Of a DNA stretch of 37,260 nucleotides, positions 9,249 to 17,360 are shown one piece after another. Source of the stretch: an uncultured Actinomycetes bacterium (GTDB taxonomy: Bacteria; Actinomycetota; Actinomycetes; Nanopelagicales; Nanopelagicaceae); contig CAILSO010000030.1 in assembly GCA_903836945.1 (NCBI GenBank), forward strand, positions 1-37,260, in the 5' to 3' direction. The notes beneath the pieces are model-generated. The model was not told the origin of the DNA. It searched no databases and was given only the letters and a program-made list of their open reading frames with translations. A program made the position numbers and the translations under genes. Position 1 is the first letter of the stretch; each line of letters begins with the position of its first letter.

Positions 9249-10390
9249 TGTCGGTCTTTGATTCGCTTATTGACCAAGAACATGTCATTCAAGTTTTAAC
9301 TGGCGCAATTGCTGCCGCAAGTGATGAGACAAATACTTCACAAGAGATGACACATGCCTGGCTATTTACTGGTCCGCCAGGATCTGGGCGAAGCAACGCC
9401 GCGATGGCTTTTGCTGCGGCTCTAGTCTGCAAAGAGAGTGGCTGTGGAAAGTGCGTCAATTGCACAACCGCCTTGGCCGGAAGTCACGCCGATGTTGAAT
9501 TGATTCGCACCGAAGGACTTTCAATCAAGATTGATGAAGTGCGAGAACTTATTACTCGCGCATCATGGAGCCCATCGGTGGCAAACTATCGAGTAGTTGT
9601 AATTGAGGATGCCGATCGCCTGACCGAATCTGCGGCTAATGCTCTTTTGAAAGCGGTAGAAGAACCAGGCGCCCGAACTATCTGGCTTTTGTGCGCGCCA
9701 TCTACCACCGATGTGCTTCCTACAATTCTTTCCAGAACTCGAAATTTAGTTCTGCGAACACCATCAACAACCGCGGTTGCTGCATTGCTAGAGAAAGAGA
9801 ATATCGCCAAGCCACTTGCCGAATTTGCAGCGCGTGCTTCACAAGGACATATTGGAAGAGCTAGACACTTGGCAAAGAGTGAAGTCGCACGTACTCGCCG
9901 CGAAGCGATTCTAAAGATTTCACTAATAATTAATGACATTGCCTCAGCCTTTAAAGCAGCGCAAGTTTTGGTTGATGCGGCGAAACAAGAAGCCGAAGAA
10001 GAATCAGAGATGCGAGATGAAATTGAGCTCAAGAATCTAAAAGAGGCTTGGGGGCAACAAGGTTCGAAATTAACCCAAGGTGGCGCTAAGGCAGTTAAAG
10101 AATTGGAGAAAGAACAGAAGTCTCGTGCTACGCGTGCGGTAAGAGATTATCTAGATCGAGCACTATTAGATATCGCCACAATTTATCGTGACATTTTATT
10201 AGTGCAATCTGGATCTACCGATTCGCTAATTAATTCAGATTTGCTTACCGATATCAATGCAGTGGCAAATCGAAGTACGCCAGAGGCGACCATGAAGAAG
10301 TTAGATGCAATCATGAAAACCCGGATCAATTTGGCGCATAATTCGGCACCGCTTTTGACGGTAGAAGCATTGATGGTGCAATTAAAGTGA
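9248..10390 (+). CDS. holB: DNA polymerase III delta' subunit
   Basis: Clamp-loader subunit of the replicative polymerase, 380 residues. Seen: AWLFTGPPGSGRSNAAMAFA at about residues 37-56, a Walker A-like loop with Arg in place of the usual Lys (delta' does not itself bind ATP in the well-studied clamp loaders); the zinc-binding cysteine cluster CKESGCGKCVNC at about 62-73; the switch-like sequence VVVIEDADRLTESAANALLK; and VLPTILSRTRNLVLR, a sensor/SRC-type region. The C-terminal collar domain is less conserved and includes a charged Glu/Lys-rich helix around 245-300. The start overlaps the tmk stop, and its TGA overlaps the GTG of the next gene, so three genes are coupled. Confidence 0.92.
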   Translation: MSVFDSLIDQEHVIQVLTGAIAAASDETNTSQEMTHAWLFTGPPGSGRSNAAMAFAAALVCKESGCGKCVNCTTALAGSHADVELIRTEGLSIKIDEVRELITRASWSPSVANYRVVVIEDADRLTESAANALLKAVEEPGARTIWLLCAPSTTDVLPTILSRTRNLVLRTPSTTAVAALLEKENIAKPLAEFAARASQGHIGRARHLAKSEVARTRREAILKISLIINDIASAFKAAQVLVDAAKQEAEEESEMRDEIELKNLKEAWGQQGSKLTQGGAKAVKELEKEQKSRATRAVRDYLDRALLDIATIYRDILLVQSGSTDSLINSDLLTDINAVANRSTPEATMKKLDAIMKTRINLAHNSAPLLTVEALMVQLK

Positions 10391-11865
10391 AGGCGCATTG
10401 GCGCTCAATTACCGCGGCCCTCTTAGGGCTATTCGTGCTTGCTGGTTCGGTAGTCGGATATCGGGTACTAACCAATCCAGGCTGGAGTTTGAAGAAATTT
10501 CAGACCCAACCACTCAACTGGAGTAGTTGTTATGGAAATTTTGACTGCACCTCTTTTAAAGTTCCAGTTGATTACAACGCGATAGATGACCGAACATTTA
10601 CTCTGCAAGTGCTTCGCCATAAGGCGATCGACCAACGAAATCGACTTGGTGCGCTAATAGTTAACCCAGGCGGCCCTGGCGGATCAGGCGTGGATTATGC
10701 CTATAACGCTGACTCGATAGTTTCACCGGCCTTGATAAGTAAGTACGACATTGTTGGTTTTGATCCACGAGGTGTAAATACCTCCGAGCCAATTCGCTGT
10801 CTCTCAGATAAGGCCGAAGATGAGTTTTTGGCTAATGATGGCCAAGCTAGCAATATGCAAGAGGTCAGAGCAATGGTTGCAAAGGCAAAGAATTTTGCAG
10901 CAAGTTGCGCCCGCGCTGCCGGAGATCGAATTGGTCATTACAGCACGCTTGAAGGTGCAAAAGATATGGAGATCTTGCGCTTAGCACTCGGTGAGAAAAA
11001 GTTAAATTACTTAGGAAAAAGTTATGGAACTTATCTCGGAACTTTATATGCCGCGCTCTATCCAAACTCCATAGGACATATGGTTTTAGATGGCGCCGTT
11101 GATCCGAATGTATCTTTGAAAGAACAAGATTTAATTCAAGCCCAAGGTTTTGATCAAGCGCTCAATGATTTTCTGGCTTCTCAGCACAAATTTACTTTGG
11201 CAGATATCAAAAAGTTGATTGCAGATGCGAAAGAAAAACCAATGGTGACAACTCACCAGAGAAGCGCAACTCAAGCACTGATAATCACTGCGATAGCTGC
11301 CTCGCTTTATGATAATCAAGCAGGCTGGCCTAAGTTAGCAATTGCTCTGACCCAAGCAATTAATTACAAAAATCCAAATGAGCTTTTAAGTATTGCCGAT
11401 GATTACTATCAAAGAGATAGCTTTGGTAAATACGTGAATAATGAGAATGACATCTCAAATATCATCACCTGCTCAGATTGGTCGGTTAAAGATTCACCAG
11501 AACAAATGCTCGCCGATCGCTCTAGATTCCAAGCTGCGGCTCCGATCTTTGGCCCCTTTTTAAATTTTGCCGGGCTTACCTGTAAATATTGGAAGGCAGC
11601 GCCAGTTGCGCTAAAGCGAAAACTTACAAATATAAAGACGCCACCAATCATTGTTATTGGTGTGACGCGCGATCCGGCTACTCCCTACCTCTGGTCAAAG
11701 GCGTTGGCCGGGGATTTAACTAACTCAGTCCTTTTAACCTTTGATGGCGAGGGCCATACCGGCCATGGCCGCGGTAATTCGTGTATCGATAGCAAGGTGG
11801 ATGCCTACTTTTTAACGGGGCAGAGCCCGGCGCCTGGGTTGGTGTGCGTAGCAAGTGGTAATTAG
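10387..11865 (+). CDS. Secreted or anchored alpha/beta hydrolase, TAP-like (tripeptidyl aminopeptidase family)
   Basis: A 492-residue serine hydrolase. The N-terminus has a hydrophobic segment (about residues 8-24, ITAALLGLFVLAGSVVGY) serving as signal anchor. The alpha/beta fold shows the oxyanion strand LIVNPGGPGGSGVDYA, then YDIVGFDPRGVNTSEPIRC, the nucleophile elbow GKSYGT (S212), the acid in TRDPATP (D429) and the catalytic His in GEGHTGHG (H457) inside a TAP-like C-terminal domain. Cysteines near 48, 54 and the C-terminus suggest disulfides outside the cytoplasm. The family includes Streptomyces tripeptidyl aminopeptidases; the natural substrate here is not known. The GTG start overlaps the holB TGA (GTGA), so it is translated with the replication genes although it functions outside the cell. 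Confidence 0.88.
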   Translation: MKAHWRSITAALLGLFVLAGSVVGYRVLTNPGWSLKKFQTQPLNWSSCYGNFDCTSFKVPVDYNAIDDRTFTLQVLRHKAIDQRNRLGALIVNPGGPGGSGVDYAYNADSIVSPALISKYDIVGFDPRGVNTSEPIRCLSDKAEDEFLANDGQASNMQEVRAMVAKAKNFAASCARAAGDRIGHYSTLEGAKDMEILRLALGEKKLNYLGKSYGTYLGTLYAALYPNSIGHMVLDGAVDPNVSLKEQDLIQAQGFDQALNDFLASQHKFTLADIKKLIADAKEKPMVTTHQRSATQALIITAIAASLYDNQAGWPKLAIALTQAINYKNPNELLSIADDYYQRDSFGKYVNNENDISNIITCSDWSVKDSPEQMLADRSRFQAAAPIFGPFLNFAGLTCKYWKAAPVALKRKLTNIKTPPIIVIGVTRDPATPYLWSKALAGDLTNSVLLTFDGEGHTGHGRGNSCIDSKVDAYFLTGQSPAPGLVCVASGN

Positions 11866-11894
11866 CACCATTTGAAATACGGCATTATTTCCCT

Positions 11895-12539
11895 ATGCGT
11901 TTAGACCACATCTCATATGCCACGACCCATGACCAACTTGCTGACACTGTTCAACGCTTAGGTTCCAGACTTGGTTGCACCTTTGCAGATGGCGGTATTC
12001 ACCCACGATACGGAACTCGTAACTTCACAGCGCCGTTAAAGAATGGTCAATACATTGAAGTTGTTTGTCCACTAGATCACCCTGCAACAGAATCAACACC
12101 TTGGGGTAAAGCCGTTAGCAAGAAAGCAAATGAAGGTGGCGGTTGGTTGACTTGGGTTTTCTCAACTGAAGATGTCGCACCTATCGAAGCAAAATTTGGT
12201 CGGCCAGCACTTGAAGGACATCGTTTACGTCCTGATGGAAAAGATTTAAAGTGGAAGCAAATCGGAGTTTTGGAAATTTCAGAATCACCAGAACTTCCAT
12301 TCTTTATTCAATGGCTAACACCAGAACATCCATCGAATGAGGCAACCGGCACTAGCAAAATCACCAAGATGGAAATTGCATCAAAGGGTGAGCTAGATGA
12401 ATCTTGGTTTAAATCCGAGATCCTTGGTGGTCTAGATGGCGTAAATGTTTCTTGGATTGATCCATCTGCAAATGACGGCGAAAAGGGAATCGTTGCGGTT
12501 GAATTCGAAACTCCAAACGGAAAAGTTCTCGTCGATTAA
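11895..12539 (+). CDS. VOC/glyoxalase-like domain protein
   Basis: A 214-residue cytoplasmic protein with the vicinal oxygen chelate look: it starts MRLDHISYATTHDQLADTV, with a metal-ligand-like His at residue 4, then NGQYIEVVCPLDHPA with a conserved Glu, and a second half with FFIQWLTPEHP and IVAVEFETPNGKVLVD. It resembles the Glyoxalase_3 type of actinobacterial hypothetical proteins. The reaction is unknown; VOC proteins include lyases, dioxygenases and drug-binding proteins. No Shine-Dalgarno precedes the ATG. CATTAT (11883-11888) ends 6 nt before it, matching the possible leaderless promoters elsewhere in the window. It stands alone, followed by a tRNA gene. Confidence 0.75.
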   Translation: MRLDHISYATTHDQLADTVQRLGSRLGCTFADGGIHPRYGTRNFTAPLKNGQYIEVVCPLDHPATESTPWGKAVSKKANEGGGWLTWVFSTEDVAPIEAKFGRPALEGHRLRPDGKDLKWKQIGVLEISESPELPFFIQWLTPEHPSNEATGTSKITKMEIASKGELDESWFKSEILGGLDGVNVSWIDPSANDGEKGIVAVEFETPNGKVLVD

Positions 12540-12560
12540 TTTCTTGAACTTCTAGTTTTG

Positions 12561-12635
12561 GCCTCGGTGGCTCAGTGGTAGAGCAGCCCACTCGTAATGG
12601 GCAGGTCGCCGGTTCAATCCCGGCCCGAGGCTCCA
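12561..12635 (+). tRNA. tRNA-Thr (anticodon CGT), CCA encoded
   Basis: A full cloverleaf can be drawn. The acceptor arms GCCTCGG (12561-12567) and CCGAGGC (12625-12631) pair over 7 bp. The D arm lies in GCTCAGTGGTAGAGC. The anticodon stem GCCCA/TGGGC encloses the 7-nt loop CTCGTAA, giving anticodon CGT for the threonine codon ACG. The T arm is GCCGG-TTCAATC-CCGGC. T73 is followed by an encoded CCA. It lies between the VOC gene and the acyltransferase, on the same strand as both. Confidence 0.97.
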
Positions 12636-12684
12636 GATATTTGCTAAGTATTTTGTAATAACTATTGCTTGTCATTTCAAATCA

Positions 12685-12690
12685 TAGAAT
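12685..12690 (+). promoter_or_regulatory. Candidate -10 element for the acyltransferase gene
   Basis: TAGAAT lies 9 nt before the GTG start at 12700 in the 64-nt gap after the tRNA, and an overlapping AATTAT ends 6 nt before it. No Shine-Dalgarno is present, so a leaderless or nearly leaderless transcript is possible. No clear -35 at proper spacing was seen. Confidence 0.35.
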
Positions 12691-12699
12691 TATCTCCAC

Positions 12700-14754
12700 G
12701 TGAGCAAACGCCCCCAAGAAGCAAAATACTTTCGGGGGGATCTCCAAGGACTTCGTGGCATTGCCGTTCTATTTGTCTTGCTCTTCCACGCTGAATTTAA
12801 AGGTTTTCAAGGCGGATTTGTTGGCGTAGATATTTTCTTTGTTCTATCTGGTTTTCTAATCACCAAAAATCTTCTCGAAGAAGAGATAAAAACAGGGACG
12901 ATCTCGCTTCGAAACTTCTATGCCAAGCGGCTACGGCGGCTACTTCCAGCCTCATCTTTAGTCCTAATCGCCACTTTAATCTTGGGTTATTTCTATCTTC
13001 CGCCGGTTCTCCTTCCAGACCTTACGCGGGATATCTCAGCTGCCACCTTATATATTTCGAACTTTATTTTCGCCGGCCGCGCTACCGATTACTTTGCCGC
13101 TAATGCCACGCCCTCGCCAGTTCTGCATTTCTGGTCACTTAGCTTGGAAGAACAGTTCTATATTTTTTGGCCAGTAACAGTCTTACTTCTTGCCAAAACC
13201 AAGCTATTAACCCACACGACGGTGCGACTATTTTCGGTTCTAACATTTGCAACTTCACTCTCATTTGCTATCTGGTTATTACCACGATCAGAACCTTGGG
13301 CATTCTTCTCATTACCAACCAGAGCTTGGCAGTTAGCTCTTGGAGCATTTATCGCCACCTTCGTTTTTAAGTTGGAGAAGTTGAGCTACAAAGTTGCTTG
13401 GGTTCTTGGAACTCTCGGATTAGGCGCGGTCATTGCCTCCGGATTATTTATTAGAAATGCCGCAAATTTCCCGGGCTTGATTGCCTTGCTTCCAACAATA
13501 GGTGCTGGCTTGATAATTGTTGCCGGAGTACAAAGGCGGCGGACTCTAGCCTGGAATTTATTAAGCGTTAAACCACTTCAGTATCTGGGAAAGATAAGTT
13601 ATTCGATTTATTTATGGCATTGGCCGCTATTTGTAATTCCAATGATTGCTTCCGGCCAGGCACTTTCTGTGAAATCAAAATTGACGTTGATAGCCGTAAC
13701 ATTTCTACTCTCTATTGTCACTGAAAAGTATGTAGAAGAGCGATTTCGCTTGGGAGGCTTGCGAAATAGGCGACCGATAATTACTTTCTATACCGCGGTC
13801 TTTTCCATGTTGATACTAGTTATAAGTTCAATCGGAGTTCGCGCCGATGTCCTTAGTAATTCGCATAAGCATGTCGCAAAGAGCACTCTGGCACTTAACT
13901 TGCCAACTTCGACCACTCGCCCTAAAACAATCGATGCGCCGGTCCCTGACGATCTAGTTCCTTCGTTATTTGAGGCAAAGAGCGATCACCCAATTACTTA
14001 TTCTGATCACTGCAATGTGCAGGTAAATCAATTGCCCACTGGCGCTTCATGCATTTATGGTGATACAAAATCGACAACGACGGTTGCATTGTTTGGTGAT
14101 AGCCACGCAATGGCTTGGTTCCCAGCCTTAAACTCTATTTCAATAAGTAACCATTGGAAGCTTTACTCACAGACCATGTCAGCATGTGGCCCACCAGATT
14201 TAAAACAATGGAATAACTCGGCGGCTATTGAAATGCAGAACTGTCCAATATGGCGCGAGACTGCGATCGCGCGAATTATCAAAGCTAAGCCACTTTTTGT
14301 TCTCACTACCGGCACAAGAGCATTCGAAGCGGTGAAAGATGATGGATCAATAGCGCCTGCATCAGAAAATGCCACCTTGTGGGAGGCAGGCATGAAACGC
14401 ACGCTTGCAAAATTTAAAGCAGCTGGAATTCGCGTAATCATGGTCTCGGATGTTCCTTATGCAAATGGTGATCCAGTCGTTTGCTTATCCGCACATCCTG
14501 ATAGTTCTATTGCTTGTGCCAATCCTGTTTCAAGTGCAATTGATACAAATTGGTTGAACCTTGAGCGAAAGGTTTCTACGGCAGAGAGTGTTCCATTGAT
14601 TGAGCCACAGATGTGGGTCTGTCCTTCAACTCCCTGCCCAGTGGTTATCAGCAATATTTTGATTTATTTAGATGCCGGGCATATGACCGCGACATTTGCT
14701 AACTCACTTTCAGCCAAATTAGGGGATGCAATCACAGTTGCCTTAAAGCAATAA
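12700..14754 (+). CDS. Membrane O-acyltransferase with extracytoplasmic SGNH domain (OafA/YrhL type)
   Basis: A 684-residue protein that should transfer acetyl or similar groups onto an envelope polysaccharide or peptidoglycan. Residues about 10-350 form the acyltransferase-3 membrane domain (around 10 segments): FRGDLQGLRGIAVLFVLLFH carries the family's R..DGLRG..I..V...H pattern, followed by GGFVGVDIFFVLSGFLIT and SLEEQFYIFWP. A further membrane helix near 365-380 leads to an SGNH hydrolase-like domain with block I VALFGDSHAMAWFPAL and the C-terminal D..H block in LDAGHMTATF. The combination is the OatA-like architecture. The GTG start gives MSKRPQEAKYFRGD directly before the conserved motif. 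The polymer that is modified cannot be told. Confidence 0.92.
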   Translation: MSKRPQEAKYFRGDLQGLRGIAVLFVLLFHAEFKGFQGGFVGVDIFFVLSGFLITKNLLEEEIKTGTISLRNFYAKRLRRLLPASSLVLIATLILGYFYLPPVLLPDLTRDISAATLYISNFIFAGRATDYFAANATPSPVLHFWSLSLEEQFYIFWPVTVLLLAKTKLLTHTTVRLFSVLTFATSLSFAIWLLPRSEPWAFFSLPTRAWQLALGAFIATFVFKLEKLSYKVAWVLGTLGLGAVIASGLFIRNAANFPGLIALLPTIGAGLIIVAGVQRRRTLAWNLLSVKPLQYLGKISYSIYLWHWPLFVIPMIASGQALSVKSKLTLIAVTFLLSIVTEKYVEERFRLGGLRNRRPIITFYTAVFSMLILVISSIGVRADVLSNSHKHVAKSTLALNLPTSTTRPKTIDAPVPDDLVPSLFEAKSDHPITYSDHCNVQVNQLPTGASCIYGDTKSTTTVALFGDSHAMAWFPALNSISISNHWKLYSQTMSACGPPDLKQWNNSAAIEMQNCPIWRETAIARIIKAKPLFVLTTGTRAFEAVKDDGSIAPASENATLWEAGMKRTLAKFKAAGIRVIMVSDVPYANGDPVVCLSAHPDSSIACANPVSSAIDTNWLNLERKVSTAESVPLIEPQMWVCPSTPCPVVISNILIYLDAGHMTATFANSLSAKLGDAITVALKQ

Positions 14755-14758
14755 CTAT

Positions 14759-14764
14759 TATGAT
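14759..14764 (+). promoter_or_regulatory. Candidate -10 element of the murT-gatD-lysE operon
   Basis: TATGAT (five of six consensus bases) ends 6 nt before the murT ATG at 14771, and TATTAT overlaps it at 14756-14761. With no Shine-Dalgarno in the 16-nt gap, a leaderless mRNA is plausible. TTGCCT at 14738-14743 could be a -35, but its spacing of 15 nt is short. Confidence 0.45.
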
Positions 14765-14770
14765 TGTCTA

Positions 14771-15892
14771 ATGCGCCTGGCAATTTCAATCTTAATTGCA
14801 AAGTTTGCCGGCTTTTTATCCAAGAATATTCTCCGTAAATCTGGGGAAACCATCCCGGGTAAAGTCTTATTGAAGCTCGATAGCTCAGCAATCACAAAGC
14901 TTTCAGCAAATCGCAAAATAATTTTGGTTACAGGTACCAATGGGAAGACATCCACAACAAAAGTCCTAACGCAGATTGTCACTAAATTAGGCAAAACCGT
15001 TTCAAATGGCACCGGATCAAACTTGAACTGGGGTGTAGCTACTACCCTCATGAAGAAATCAGATTATGCAGTTTTAGAAGTCGATGAATTACATTTAAAT
15101 AACGTAGCGAAGGCTGCAAATCCAATTGCGATTTTGATGTTGAATCTTTCACGTGATCAATTGCACCGCATGCATGAAGTTAAGCGGGTCGCAGATAGAT
15201 GGCATGAATTGGCAAAATCACTTCCGGGCACAACCTTCATCGGTGATATCGATGATCCTTTTGTTTCTTATGCGCTTTCCGGCGCCACGCAAAGTATCAA
15301 GGTCTCTTTTGGTGGCAAGAAGCATCAAGATGGCGCGGTCTGCCCAGCTTGTGGCAAGTACTTAACTTGGAGCAAGCAAAACTACAAATGCACTTGCGGC
15401 CTGAGCAATAAGAATCCTGATCAAGAATTTGAATCAGCAAGCGCCGCCCTCAGAAATGCTAACTTGGCGAACGTTGCCGGCGATTTCCTGGGGGCTAAAC
15501 CAATTGCAATAAATGAATCTGAACTTGAACGTTCAGTCCTTCGCAATTTTGGTGGGGTAGAGGCAAAAATTCGTCTGACCAAGAATCCAGCGTCATGGAA
15601 GGAAGCTCTCTCTTCAATTACGAAGAGCCAGGTCATGTTGGTTTTAAATGCCAGACAGGTCGATGGCATCGATACCTCTTGGTTATGGGATGTTTCATTT
15701 GTCGAACTTGCGGGAAAGAAAGTTGTCGTAACTGGTGATCGGGCTTTAGATCTGGCCTATCGCCTTCACGTTCAGGGCATAAATTCAATTATCGAGAAGG
15801 ATTTTTCGAAGGCAATCGATAGCTTTGAGCGCGGAGCGGAAGTTGATGTTTTAGCTGCCTACACCGCCTTCTTCTCTTTGGTGAAAGCATGA
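14771..15892 (+). CDS. murT: MurT subunit of lipid II isoglutaminyl synthase
   Basis: Mur ligase-like subunit that, with GatD, amidates the D-Glu of lipid II to D-isoglutamine using ATP and glutamine-derived ammonia. The 373-residue protein has a hydrophobic N-terminus, the ATP loop VTGTNGKTSTT at about 54-64, the central motif LEVDELHLNNV, and LNLSRDQLHRMHEV. A small Cys4 zinc ribbon is inserted in the middle domain (C191, C194, C207, C209), as known for MurT. The C-terminal DUF1727 domain has WLWDVSF with D307, probably the Asp that completes the GatD catalytic triad. Only 16 nt separate it from the acyltransferase; its stop overlaps the gatD ATG (ATGA). Confidence 0.93.
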   Translation: MRLAISILIAKFAGFLSKNILRKSGETIPGKVLLKLDSSAITKLSANRKIILVTGTNGKTSTTKVLTQIVTKLGKTVSNGTGSNLNWGVATTLMKKSDYAVLEVDELHLNNVAKAANPIAILMLNLSRDQLHRMHEVKRVADRWHELAKSLPGTTFIGDIDDPFVSYALSGATQSIKVSFGGKKHQDGAVCPACGKYLTWSKQNYKCTCGLSNKNPDQEFESASAALRNANLANVAGDFLGAKPIAINESELERSVLRNFGGVEAKIRLTKNPASWKEALSSITKSQVMLVLNARQVDGIDTSWLWDVSFVELAGKKVVVTGDRALDLAYRLHVQGINSIIEKDFSKAIDSFERGAEVDVLAAYTAFFSLVKA

Positions 15893-16587
15893 GCAAGATA
15901 AATATCGTTCGAATTCATAACGAATTGCTAGGCACATATGGGGATCAAGGCAATGCAGAAGTTCTAGTCTTTCGTGGAAAATTTCACGGCATTACTGGAA
16001 ACATTATTGATGTTGGCTATAACGATCCACTTCCCACAAATGGTGATATTTATTTATTAGGTGGCGCAGAAGATGCCGCACAATTGTTAAGCCTTGAAGC
16101 TCTAAACCGTGATCGCGAAACTTTAGATTTAGTTATAGAACGCGGCGCTGTCATCTTGGCTGTGTGTGCCGGTTTTCAAATTATTGGAAATAGTTTTTGG
16201 GCTGCTGGGAAAGAAGTTGCCGGTCTTGGCTTGTTAGATGTTTCGAGCACACCGGGCACAAAGCGATATGTTGGTGATATCAAAATCAAATCTACTAATT
16301 TAGAGATTGATCTAACGGGCTTTGAAAACCATGCGGGTAAAACCATTTTGGGCCCAACCGCGGTGCCATTTGGCAAGGTACTAGTTGGCCATGGCAATGG
16401 TGACGGGAAGTTTGATGGCGCAATAAATGGAAATATCTTTGGAACTTACTTGCATGGCCCAATTCTTGCCAGAAATCCAGAGTTTGCCGATTTACTTCTC
16501 AATCGCGCAACTGGCCGCAAGTATTCACAGATCACCGACCCACTTGCGGTTCAATACGCCACTTGGCGCCGAAAGGTAACTAAGTAA
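15889..16587 (+). CDS. gatD: GatD glutaminase subunit of lipid II isoglutaminyl synthase
   Basis: CobB/CobQ-like class I glutamine amidotransferase, 232 residues. It hydrolyses glutamine and passes ammonia to MurT for peptidoglycan stem-peptide amidation. The opening INIVRIHNELLGTYGDQGNA is typical of GatD. The nucleophile C93 sits in ILAVCAGFQIIG and the catalytic His is H189 in YLHGPILARNPEF, positions close to those described for characterised GatD. It overlaps murT by 4 nt (ATGA), as in most actinobacterial and firmicute murT-gatD pairs. The next gene begins immediately after its TAA. Confidence 0.94.
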   Translation: MSKINIVRIHNELLGTYGDQGNAEVLVFRGKFHGITGNIIDVGYNDPLPTNGDIYLLGGAEDAAQLLSLEALNRDRETLDLVIERGAVILAVCAGFQIIGNSFWAAGKEVAGLGLLDVSSTPGTKRYVGDIKIKSTNLEIDLTGFENHAGKTILGPTAVPFGKVLVGHGNGDGKFDGAINGNIFGTYLHGPILARNPEFADLLLNRATGRKYSQITDPLAVQYATWRRKVTK

Positions 16588-17223
16588 TTGATAGCGTTGC
16601 TTCACGTTATTCCAGCATTTGCACTAACAGCGCTATTGCTTGCGATGGTGCCGGGTCAAGGCGTGGCGATGGTGCTACGACAAAGTTTGGTTGGTGGGAG
16701 AAGTGCCGCTTTTTATTCCTTAGCAGGAAATGCAGTTGGTTTAATCACCTGGGGCTTGCTCTCATCTGTTGGGTTATCGGTCATCTTCGCGAAATCCAAG
16801 TTAGCCTTCTCATTACTTAAATGGGCGGGTGTAAGTTTTTTGGTGATTCTCTCCATCCAAACTCTTATTCAATTGAAAAATGAGTTTGGAAAATTTGATT
16901 TCGATAGTTCAGCTAAGACGCAATTTTGGCCAGCATTTCGCCTTGGATTATTTACAAATTTAACTAATGTGAAAGCGGCACTTTTTGCCGTTGCATTCAT
17001 CCCGCAATTTGTGCCAAAGAGCGTCTCCCTGGGAATGGGTATCATCGTGCTCTCCTGCACACAATCTTTAGTATCAACAACTTGGTATACCTCGATGATT
17101 TTGGCAGTGCATAAATCATCAGTCGTGCTTGCAAAACCATCAGTGAGACGCTCACTGACCGCGATTTCTGCGCTTGGAATTATGTTTTTAGCACTTGGTT
17201 TAGCCTTCACATCTCCGCGGTAA
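16588..17223 (+). CDS. LysE/RhtB-family amino-acid exporter-like protein
   Basis: A 211-residue membrane protein with about 6 hydrophobic segments. The N-terminal LLAMVPGQGVAMVLRQSLVG corresponds to the LysE family's PGP motif region (here PGQ), followed by GRSAAFYSLAGNAVGLITWG. Family members export lysine, threonine, homoserine or other amino acids; the substrate here is unknown. The start used is TTG at 16588, directly after the gatD TAA; no ATG start fits the N-terminal pattern and a gene touching gatD is likely to be coupled to it. Linkage to murT-gatD may be mere operon packing. Confidence 0.8.
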   Translation: MIALLHVIPAFALTALLLAMVPGQGVAMVLRQSLVGGRSAAFYSLAGNAVGLITWGLLSSVGLSVIFAKSKLAFSLLKWAGVSFLVILSIQTLIQLKNEFGKFDFDSSAKTQFWPAFRLGLFTNLTNVKAALFAVAFIPQFVPKSVSLGMGIIVLSCTQSLVSTTWYTSMILAVHKSSVVLAKPSVRRSLTAISALGIMFLALGLAFTSPR

Positions 17224-17240
17224 ATTCAATCGAATATCAC

Positions 17241-17249
17241 TGTTACAAT
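17241..17249 (+). promoter_or_regulatory. Extended -10 promoter of the DEAD-box helicase gene
   Basis: TGTTACAAT fits TGnTAnnnT, an extended -10 (TACAAT at 17244-17249). No good -35 lies at 17 nt, which is common with extended -10 promoters. Transcription would start near 17256 and leave an untranslated leader of about 105 nt. Confidence 0.5.
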
Positions 17250-17255
17250 TAAGCT

Positions 17256-17360
17256 ATTGTTGCAACCGCAGCTCTTAAATACTTGCGAGTCTTATTCCCT
17301 ATAAGAAGTTATTAATAGGAAGCACCACGAGACACGCTAGATGTCTCGATTGGTAGTTAT
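17256..17360 (+). promoter_or_regulatory. Structured 5' leader of the DEAD-box RNA helicase gene
   Basis: About 105 nt without an ORF, in a window where most spacers are under 60 nt. Seen directly: the palindrome GTTGCAAC (17259-17266); a hairpin CTTAT-TCCCT-ATAAG (17291-17305); the sequence TAGGAA (17316-17321), nearly complementary to TTCCCTA in that hairpin's loop side and so able to form an alternative pairing or pseudoknot; and a perfect 7-bp hairpin CGAGACA-CGCTAGA-TGTCTCG (17328-17348) ending 12 nt before the ATG. Only a weak GGTAG (17352-17356) could serve as ribosome site. Cold-shock and helicase mRNAs are often controlled through such leaders; autoregulation is inferred. I cannot say whether this matches a catalogued RNA family. 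Confidence 0.55.

Noticed and set aside
9586-10032. 148-codon open frame on the minus strand inside holB
   Set aside because: Serine- and alanine-rich antisense shadow of holB with no domain or ribosome site.
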